From an uncultured Bacilli bacterium (GTDB lineage Bacteria; Bacillota_I; Bacilli_A; RF39; UBA660), in the NCBI GenBank assembly GCA_947856335.1, contig CANUCD010000029.1:1-10951 (forward strand): a DNA stretch of 10,951 nucleotides, written 5' to 3'. Positions 6,259 to 10,951 of this stretch are shown in pieces (position 1 is the first letter of the stretch; every line of letters begins with the position of its first letter). A program made the translations under genes and the position numbers. The notes beneath the pieces were generated by a model that had not been told where the DNA came from, searched no databases, and worked only from the letters and a program-made list of their open reading frames with translations.

Positions 6259-7686
6259 ATGAAAAAACAAATCGCGGTTATTGGTTTAGAAATGCACTGT
6301 GAACTTAAAAGTAATTCCAAAGTTTTTTCTAGTGCCAAAAATGCTTATAGTGAAATTCCCAATTCCAATATTGCTCCTTTAGATATGGCTTTTCCAGGTA
6401 CTCTACCAGTTGTTAATAAAAAATGTGTCTTAAATGCTTTAAAAGTAAGCTTATCTCTTAATTGTAGTCAACCAGATTATTTGATGTTTGATCGTAAAAA
6501 TTATTATTATCCTGATTTACCTAAAGGTTATCAAATTACCCAAATGACTAAACCAATTGGAATAAATGGTTGTATTGAAATTGAAGTTAATGATAAACTA
6601 ATACCTGTATATATACATGATGTTCACTTAGAAGAAGATTCAGCTAGTCTAGACCATTTTTTTGATACAACCAATATTGATTATAATCGTTCTGGTGTAC
6701 CACTTCTTGAACTAGTAACTGAGCCATGTCTTCATTCCAAAGAAGAAGCCCAAGCTTTCTTAGAACATATTATTCGTATATATCGTTATTTAGATGTTTC
6801 TGATGCTGATACTAAAAAAGGTCAAATTAGATGTGATGTAAACGTATCTATTATGGATGAAGATAGTAGAGAGCTAGGTACAAAAGTTGAAGTAAAAAAC
6901 GTTAATTCTCTAAGTGGGGTTGCTAAAACTATTGATTATGAAATAAGAAGACAAACAACATTAAAAGAAGAGGGTAGATATGATGAGATTAAGCAAGAAA
7001 CAAGAAGATGGGATGAAGAAAGCGAGACTACTATTCATATGCGTAACAAAGTAGATGAAGTAGATTATAAATATTTTATTGAACCTAATATTCCTAGATA
7101 TCCTCTAAAAGAAGAATGGATAGAAGAAATTAAAAAAAGTATTCCTCGTCTTCACTTAGAAAGAAAAAAAGATTATATAAAGAATATTGGACTATCTAAC
7201 TATGATGCAGAAATACTAGTAAAAGATAAAAGTGTTTCTGATTATTTTGAGGAATGTCTAAAACTTGACATTGATGCTAAAACATCTGCTAACTGGATAA
7301 TAACCCAAATACTTGGTTACTTAAATAAATATAATCTTTCTATCACAGACTTTTACTTTACTCCTAAACGCTTAAAAGATTTAATAAGTGAATTAGAAAA
7401 AAATACTATTAGTTCTAAACAAGCTAAAGAAATATTCAAAGAAGTAATTGAACAAGAAAAAGAAGTAAAAGATTTTATAAAAAAAAATACACAACTAAGC
7501 AATGAAGATGAATTAAATAATATTATAGAGGAAATTCTTGCTAATAATGTAGAACAAATAGAAGAATATAAAAAGGGAAGAACTAATCTTTTTGATTACT
7601 TTGTAGGTCAAGTAATGAAAAATACTAAAGGAAAAGCTAATCCAGTCTTAACCAAGAAAATATTAAACGAAAAGTTAAAGGGATGA
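6259..7686 (+). CDS. gatB: Asp-tRNA(Asn)/Glu-tRNA(Gln) amidotransferase subunit B
   Basis: GatB binds the mischarged tRNA, phosphorylates its side-chain carboxylate with ATP and amidates it with ammonia from GatA. The 475 residues cover the whole family. The kinase cradle starts with IGLEMHCEL (8-16, keeping the Glu and His used at the active site), followed by DRKNYYYPDLPKGYQI (78-93), HLEEDSASL (123-131), DYNRSGVPLLELVTEP, IRCDVNVSI, KVEVKNVNSL and YKYFIEPNIPRYPL. A helical domain and a YqeY-like tail follow, ending FVGQVMKNTKGKANPVLTKKIL. The four cysteines that bind zinc in many GatB proteins are absent (Ser24, Ala26, Ala39, Asp42). As I recall, S. aureus GatB also lacks them, so this is a Firmicute-type variant. 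The gene ends on TGA, and the operon terminator begins within its last bases. Confidence 0.97.
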   Translation: MKKQIAVIGLEMHCELKSNSKVFSSAKNAYSEIPNSNIAPLDMAFPGTLPVVNKKCVLNALKVSLSLNCSQPDYLMFDRKNYYYPDLPKGYQITQMTKPIGINGCIEIEVNDKLIPVYIHDVHLEEDSASLDHFFDTTNIDYNRSGVPLLELVTEPCLHSKEEAQAFLEHIIRIYRYLDVSDADTKKGQIRCDVNVSIMDEDSRELGTKVEVKNVNSLSGVAKTIDYEIRRQTTLKEEGRYDEIKQETRRWDEESETTIHMRNKVDEVDYKYFIEPNIPRYPLKEEWIEEIKKSIPRLHLERKKDYIKNIGLSNYDAEILVKDKSVSDYFEECLKLDIDAKTSANWIITQILGYLNKYNLSITDFYFTPKRLKDLISELEKNTISSKQAKEIFKEVIEQEKEVKDFIKKNTQLSNEDELNNIIEEILANNVEQIEEYKKGRTNLFDYFVGQVMKNTKGKANPVLTKKILNEKLKG

Positions 7687-7708
7687 GATTTTACATTTCA
7701 TCTTTTTT
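7682..7708 (+). terminator. Intrinsic terminator ending the translation operon
   Basis: An 8-bp stem, GATGAGAT (7682-7689) with ATTTCATC (7695-7702) including one G-T pair, closes a 5-nt loop and is followed by six T residues (7703-7708). The stem starts inside the last codons of gatB and includes the stop codon. Confidence 0.85.
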
Positions 7709-7718
7709 CGTGTATAAT
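7690..7718 (+). promoter_or_regulatory. Promoter of the membrane-anchored protein gene
   Basis: A near-consensus -35 TTTACA (7690-7695) and a consensus -10 TATAAT (7713-7718) are separated by exactly 17 nt, typical of housekeeping sigma-A. The -35 falls on the loop and first base of the 3' arm of the gatB terminator. The expected transcript start near 7725 leaves a leader of only about 13 nt before the ATG at 7738, with the AGGAAG ribosome binding site (7725-7730) at its very 5' end. Confidence 0.78.
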
Positions 7719-7737
7719 ATTTTTAGGAAGTGATAAT

Positions 7738-8772
7738 ATGTCAAAAAAGAAAATAGTTTTATTTATATTTGCTTTTATTTTGTTTATCATCTTACTAATA
7801 GCAATTTATTTTTTTACCCAAGAAAAAACTTATACAGTAACAGGTAATATTTTAGTAGTTGGTGATAACTACGTCATCATAGAAGATAATCTTGATAACT
7901 ATGTTATTTCAAACGTCAAAAACCACTATAAAATAGGTGATAAAGTAACATTTACATATAAAATAATAGATATAAAAGATGAGCCCTACAAGGTAGAAGC
8001 AACTAATGAAAAACTAGTTGAAGCATCAATTACTACTAGTTCTAATAAAGAAGAAAGTAATAATGATACTCTAAAAAAAGATATTAAGAAAGAAGAAATG
8101 CCAACAGAAAAAGTTACAAATGAAGAAAAAGAAAATAAAGAAGAACCAATTAAAGAAGAAAGCAAAAAAGATACAACAACCAAAAAAGAAACTAAGCCCA
8201 AAGAAACAGGCGAAGAAATTAAACCCAACAATAACATAACCGAATTAAAACCAACTGATAATAATTCTTCTAAAGAACAAATAGATAATAATACTAAATT
8301 AAATGCCGATATAGCAGTCTTATCTTACGTAAATTCTCTTGAAGAAGATAAAAATAATGGCATAACAGATACCTTAAAAGATGGATTTGTAACAGTAGTT
8401 GATTTTCTTTTTTATGATGGAGTTATTGCAGGTCATACATTTGATGAATTAACAACTAGTGCTAAATTAGAAGTATTAAAAGCTGCTTTATGGCTTGATG
8501 ATTTAATAGATGATGTATTTCCTGGATATAAAGATACAATTAGTAATGGAGCAAATAAAGCTTATACAAGTATTAAAAATATTATTGTTAGTACTTATTT
8601 AGACATAACTACTAGCATTTGTAGTACCCATAACTCTTTATGTGAAAGTGCTAAAAAAGATTTTCAAGATATGAAAAACAGTTTTGGTCTTACCTTTGGT
8701 TTTATAAAAGATTTAGCTAGTGATGGTATTGATAAATTAAAAGATTGGTATGAAATATGGCGAGAAAAATAA
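7738..8772 (+). CDS. Membrane-anchored protein of unknown function with Lys/Glu-rich linker
   Basis: I do not recognise this 344-residue protein. Residues 1-5 are positively charged (MSKKK) and 6-27 form one strongly hydrophobic helix with no clear signal peptidase site, so it is probably anchored with the rest outside the cell. Residues 31-87 alternate strand and turn (YTVTGNILVVGDNYVIIED, then YKIGDKVTFTYK) and could be a small OB-like or SH3-like barrel. Residues 100-190 are a low-complexity linker rich in Lys, Glu, Asn and Thr. The C-terminal 190-344 looks mostly helical and contains Cys295 and Cys302, which could form a disulfide outside the membrane. It ends in an aromatic/basic tail (DWYEIWREK). 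It has its own promoter and terminator, so its position between gatB and the HerA gene implies no shared pathway. Surface attachment or envelope maintenance is only a guess. Confidence 0.85.
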   Translation: MSKKKIVLFIFAFILFIILLIAIYFFTQEKTYTVTGNILVVGDNYVIIEDNLDNYVISNVKNHYKIGDKVTFTYKIIDIKDEPYKVEATNEKLVEASITTSSNKEESNNDTLKKDIKKEEMPTEKVTNEEKENKEEPIKEESKKDTTTKKETKPKETGEEIKPNNNITELKPTDNNSSKEQIDNNTKLNADIAVLSYVNSLEEDKNNGITDTLKDGFVTVVDFLFYDGVIAGHTFDELTTSAKLEVLKAALWLDDLIDDVFPGYKDTISNGANKAYTSIKNIIVSTYLDITTSICSTHNSLCESAKKDFQDMKNSFGLTFGFIKDLASDGIDKLKDWYEIWREK

Positions 8773-8792
8773 GACAATTTTGTCTTTTTTTT
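8771..8792 (+). terminator. Intrinsic terminator after the membrane protein gene
   Basis: The inverted repeat AAGACA (8771-8776) with TGTCTT (8781-8786) and an ATTT loop is followed by a T-run to 8792. The first arm begins within the TAA stop at 8770-8772. Confidence 0.85.
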
Positions 8793-8804
8793 AATGTATA
8801 AATA

Positions 8805-8813
8805 TGCTATAAT
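8805..8813 (+). promoter_or_regulatory. Extended -10 promoter of the HerA-like gene
   Basis: TGCTATAAT at 8805-8813 is a perfect extended -10 (TGn followed by TATAAT). The -35 position 17 nt upstream (8785-8790) falls in the T-run of the preceding terminator and is not a good match, so the promoter probably depends on the TG extension. Transcription would start near 8820, leaving about 19 nt before the chosen ATG. Confidence 0.65.
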
Positions 8814-8824
8814 CATATTATAGT

Positions 8825-8830
8825 AGGTGG
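8825..8830 (+). promoter_or_regulatory. RBS deciding the start of the HerA-like gene
   Basis: AGGTGG lies 8 nt before the ATG at 8839 and overlaps the alternative GTG codon at 8827. It favours the shorter 607-residue protein. Confidence 0.7.
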
Positions 8831-8838
8831 TTGATAAA

Positions 8839-10662
8839 ATGATATTTGGCAAAATTTTATATATTAGTGATAATATTGCCCATGTAGAAAACATAAGCAA
8901 AGATACTATTACAGCCGACTTAATGAATATTCATGTCATTTTTGAAGATAAAAATCAAAGAATATTAGGAGAAGTCGTTGAATTAAATGAAGAAGAAATA
9001 AAAATACGTTTTTTAGGTGAATATATTGAAAATAAATTTGTAAGTGGTGTTATTAGAAAACCATTACTTTCTAGTTCTCTTAGAATCATCAATAGTGAAG
9101 AATTATTAGAATTAGTAGGAACACTTAGTTCTAAAAGTTTTGTTTTAGGAGAAAGTGCAACATATAAAGGATTTCAAATATGCCCTAATATAAACTCATT
9201 ATTTTCTAATCACTTAGCAATATTTGGTAATTCTGGTTCTGGTAAATCTTGTGGTGTATCAAGAATAATTCAAAATATATTTAGTAATCCCAAAACAGTT
9301 ACTTATAATGCTAATATGTTTTTCTTTGATGCTTATGGTGAATATAAAAATGCTTTTGGGTCTTTAAACAAAATAAATCCTAGTTATAACTACAAGTTTA
9401 TTACAACCAATCCTGTGGATGCAACCGACTACTTACTTAAAATACCAGTTAACTTACTTACTTTAGATGATATTGCTTTATTATTGCAAGCAAATACCCA
9501 TTCTCAGCTCCCAATCCTAGAAAGAAGCCTAAAATACGCTAAAATATTTGCATCAGATAAAGAAGAAGTAACAAAATATAAAAATCATTTAATTGCTAAA
9601 GCTTTAATTGCGATTCTTTTTAGTAATGCAACAACTAGTTATAAGAAAAATGAAATTTTTAAAGTAATAGAAGTTTGTCATACCAAAGAATTTAACTTTG
9701 ATTCAGTAATTCCTGGTCTTGGTTATACAAGAAGTTTTAGTGAATGTTTTGAGATTGATTCTAATGGTAATTTTGGAGAATCAGTTTTAATTACTGAATA
9801 TATATTAAAGCATATTGATGAGACAATTACTGAAATGCCTATTCCCGAAAAGACATTTTATACTTTAAAAGACTTAGCAAATGCCCTAGAGTTTACTTTA
9901 ATTAGTGAGGGTTTTCAAGGCAATCAAGCAATGTATAATGAAGCTATGATTTTACAAGTTAGATTAAATACAATTATAGGTGGTTCGGTTAATAAATATT
10001 TTGATGGGACAAGATATGTAAGTAAAGAAGAATTTGTTGAAGAATTATCAAGAAAAGATAATAATAGAGCTCAAATCATAAATATCAATCTTGAAGATAT
10101 AGATGATGCTTATGCTAAAGTAATAGTTAAAATTATTTCTAAACTTCTCTTTGATTATGCTAAAGGCTTAAAAATGAGAGCTTCCGTTCCATTCCATTTA
10201 TTTTTAGAAGAAGCTCATAGATACATCCAACAAGATACCGATACATTCTTACTTGGATACAATATTTTTGATAGAATTGCTAAAGAAGGTCGTAAATACG
10301 GAGTAATACTTGATATTATCTCTCAAAGACCAGTAGAAATTAGTGATACCGTTATAGCTCAGTGTTCTAACTTTCTAATATTTAAAATGACTCATCCTAA
10401 AGATATTAAATACATTGAAGAAATGCTTCCCAATATCAGTAGTGATGTTATTGAAAAAATGAAAGTATTGCAACCTGGTAATTGTGTAGTCTTTGGAGGA
10501 GCATTTAAAATACCTATGATATGTAAATTAGAAATGCCAAATCCAATGCCATATTCAACTAATTGTAATGTCTCTGCTTGTTGGGAAGAAAAACAAGAAT
10601 CCCCACAAATAACATCCAATATAGTAACTAACCAATATAACGAAAATAATCCATTAGGTTAG
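8839..10662 (+). CDS. HerA-type hexameric DNA translocase ATPase
   Basis: This 607-residue protein belongs to the HerA/FtsK ATPase superfamily. Residues 1-75 form a HAS-barrel-like beta domain, as in HerA. The ATPase shows Walker A GNSGSGKS at 130-137, a strand with FFFDAYGEY soon after, Walker B FHLFLEEAHR at 452-461 and SQRP at 495-498, followed by QPGNCVVFGG near the C-terminus. The tail is Asn-rich. HerA proteins form hexamers that pump or unwind DNA, usually with the nuclease NurA in end resection or, in bacteria, with defence nucleases such as SIR2-like partners. No nuclease gene is adjacent here. A GTG at 8827 would add four residues. I prefer ATG at 8839 because AGGTGG at 8825-8830 lies 8 nt before it, whereas GTG has no ribosome binding site. 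It is expressed from its own promoter. The biological role is unknown. Confidence 0.88.
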   Translation: MIFGKILYISDNIAHVENISKDTITADLMNIHVIFEDKNQRILGEVVELNEEEIKIRFLGEYIENKFVSGVIRKPLLSSSLRIINSEELLELVGTLSSKSFVLGESATYKGFQICPNINSLFSNHLAIFGNSGSGKSCGVSRIIQNIFSNPKTVTYNANMFFFDAYGEYKNAFGSLNKINPSYNYKFITTNPVDATDYLLKIPVNLLTLDDIALLLQANTHSQLPILERSLKYAKIFASDKEEVTKYKNHLIAKALIAILFSNATTSYKKNEIFKVIEVCHTKEFNFDSVIPGLGYTRSFSECFEIDSNGNFGESVLITEYILKHIDETITEMPIPEKTFYTLKDLANALEFTLISEGFQGNQAMYNEAMILQVRLNTIIGGSVNKYFDGTRYVSKEEFVEELSRKDNNRAQIININLEDIDDAYAKVIVKIISKLLFDYAKGLKMRASVPFHLFLEEAHRYIQQDTDTFLLGYNIFDRIAKEGRKYGVILDIISQRPVEISDTVIAQCSNFLIFKMTHPKDIKYIEEMLPNISSDVIEKMKVLQPGNCVVFGGAFKIPMICKLEMPNPMPYSTNCNVSACWEEKQESPQITSNIVTNQYNENNPLG

Positions 10663-10681
10663 CATCTAATATATAATTTTT
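10653..10681 (+). terminator. Possible weak terminator of the HerA-like gene
   Basis: ATTAGGT (10653-10659) can pair with ATCTAAT (10664-10670) around a 4-nt loop, giving 7 bp with one G-U. The stem overlaps the TAG stop. Five T residues follow only after a 6-nt gap (10677-10681) and the stem is mostly A-T, so termination may be inefficient. Confidence 0.35.
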
Positions 10682-10730
10682 ATTAAAGCTAAAATAAATC
10701 ATATCAATGTAAAATATAATGTCTAAATAC

Positions 10731-10760
10731 TTGAATAAGATTTATAATATATGTTATAAT
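10731..10760 (+). promoter_or_regulatory. Strong promoter of the 6S-like RNA
   Basis: The -35 TTGAAT (10731-10736) is followed after 18 nt by a consensus -10 TATAAT (10755-10760), which also has a TGn extension (10752-10754). The predicted start is about 10767, the G that begins the structured RNA. The surrounding 10663-10766 is otherwise very A+T-rich with no coding signal. A second TATAAT at 10715-10720 has no convincing -35. Confidence 0.75.
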
Positions 10761-10766
10761 AATAAT

Positions 10767-10915
10767 GCCTAGAGGATATAGTTTATCTGTAGCATAAAAC
10801 CGACTATGTGATATTATTGGGAGAATAATTACATGTGGAGTTGAAGACTGGTCTTTGATTAGCCAGGATCCAGAAGCATGTATGTTTCTTACCACCTCGC
10901 GAGAGCGGGTTTTTT
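10767..10915 (+). ncRNA. ssrS: 6S RNA candidate (ssrS)
   Basis: This region has no plausible protein on either strand, yet has a strong promoter and terminator. It folds by hand into the 6S plan. An imperfect closing stem pairs 10771-10789 with 10871-10889. The 5' side of a large central bubble is at 10790-10801. An apical arm pairs 10802-10809 with 10831-10842 and 10813-10818 with 10824-10829, with a GGGAG loop. The 3' side of the bubble (10843-10870) contains a small CUGG/CCAG hairpin (10848-10851 with 10863-10866), as described for Firmicute 6S RNAs. 6S RNA imitates an open promoter, sequesters sigma-A RNA polymerase in stationary phase and is released by copying a short product RNA from the 5' bubble. 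The AUAAAACCGACU segment (10794-10805) resembles my recollection of the B. subtilis 6S-1 template. Other structured RNAs are possible; tRNA, tmRNA, SRP RNA and T-box features are absent. Confidence 0.68.
10894..10915 (+). terminator. First terminator after the 6S-like RNA
   Basis: ACC-CGC (10894-10900, with U10897 bulged) pairs with GCGGGT (10905-10910) around a GAGA tetraloop. A six-T run at 10910-10915 follows directly. It is the most GC-rich hairpin in the window. Confidence 0.8.
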
Positions 10916-10919
10916 ATCA

Positions 10920-10946
10920 CCAGATAGACTTTCCATCTGGGTTTTT
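10920..10946 (+). terminator. Second, tandem terminator
   Basis: CCAGAT (10920-10925) pairs perfectly with ATCTGG (10935-10940). The stem continues with GA/TC after one mismatch and closes a CTT loop. Five T residues follow at 10942-10946. On the opposite strand the hairpin has no T-run, so it acts on the + strand as a backup to the terminator 5 nt upstream. Confidence 0.75.
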
Positions 10947-10951
10947 ATTTG

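Noticed and set aside
6325..6390. Loss of all four zinc-binding cysteines in GatB (Ser24, Ala26, Ala39, Asp42).
   Set aside because: It looked like a degenerate GatB, but as I recall S. aureus GatB also lacks these cysteines (FSPSP and NVIDLAYPG), so it is an established Firmicute variant rather than a novelty.
7684..7740. In-frame fusion of gatB to the downstream gene if UGA were read as tryptophan: the reading frame stays open from the gatB TGA to the ATG at 7738.
   Set aside because: All recognisable Trp codons are TGG, GatB ends at its normal length at the TGA, and a terminator and a promoter lie between the two genes. The shared frame is chance.
7986..8237. Repetitive A/G-rich stretch in the membrane protein gene considered as a DNA repeat.
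   Set aside because: It is Lys/Glu/Asn codon bias in a low-complexity linker. No repeat unit of constant length is present.
8827..8838. GTG at 8827 as the start of the HerA-like gene.
   Set aside because: It overlaps the AGGTGG ribosome binding site that serves the ATG at 8839 and has no ribosome binding site of its own upstream.
10704..10895. A 63-codon open frame on the - strand covering the RNA gene region.
   Set aside because: It lies antisense to the structured RNA and its promoter, and the protein has no recognisable pattern. It is a shadow frame.
10767..10915. T-box leader, SRP RNA, tmRNA or tRNA as alternatives for the structured RNA.
   Set aside because: There is no T-box AGGGTGG...ACCGCG antiterminator, no SRP GGAAGGAAGCA-type loop, no tRNA-like TTC-arm/CCA end and no tmRNA tag frame. 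No regulated gene follows directly within the window.
1..10951. CRISPR array, transposon ends, toxin-antitoxin pair or a defence island.
   Set aside because: No regularly spaced repeats, transposase or toxin-like small gene pairs are visible. HerA alone, without a nuclease partner, is not enough to claim a defence system.

Overview
The window is AT-rich bacterial DNA with densely packed genes on the + strand, strong AGGAGG ribosome binding sites and short U-tailed terminators. Every recognisable tryptophan is TGG, and gatB ends at its normal length on a TGA, so the standard bacterial code is used and a Mycoplasma-type code (UGA = Trp) is not. This fits a low-GC Bacillota lineage, possibly one of the uncultured gut groups close to Mollicutes that kept the standard code. 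That placement is inference.

Region 1 (about 55-7686) is a tightly spaced translation operon. It holds a shrunken, apparently non-catalytic histidyl-tRNA synthetase-like protein, aspartyl-tRNA synthetase (aspS), asparaginyl-tRNA synthetase (asnS), a small P-loop nucleotide kinase of the dephospho-CoA-kinase-like/UPF0200 type, and gatC, gatA and gatB for the tRNA-dependent amidotransferase GatCAB. Gaps run from +9 nt to -8 nt, and at three junctions the stop codon lies inside the next gene's Shine-Dalgarno sequence. Because AsnRS is encoded and AspRS carries residues associated with tRNA(Asp) discrimination, GatCAB here most likely converts Glu-tRNA(Gln) to Gln-tRNA(Gln). The operon ends at a hairpin terminator that starts within the gatB stop region.

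Region 2 (7690-8792) is a single-gene unit with its own promoter. It encodes an unrecognised membrane-anchored protein: an N-terminal transmembrane helix, a small beta-rich segment, a Lys/Glu-rich linker and a C-terminal domain with two cysteines. A compact terminator follows it.

Region 3 (8805-10683) is a separately promoted HerA-type hexameric DNA-translocase ATPase with no nuclease partner gene next to it.

Region 4 (10663-10951) has no protein gene. It holds a strong extended -10 promoter, a structured RNA of about 150 nt whose architecture matches 6S RNA (ssrS), and two tandem terminators. In Bacillus, as I recall, a 6S gene also lies close downstream of hisS-aspS, so this may be a remnant of a conserved neighbourhood.

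The observations most worth following up are the HisRS-derived pseudoenzyme, the alphaproteobacterial-style AspRS, the 6S RNA candidate and the solitary HerA. No defence island, CRISPR array or mobile element was seen.
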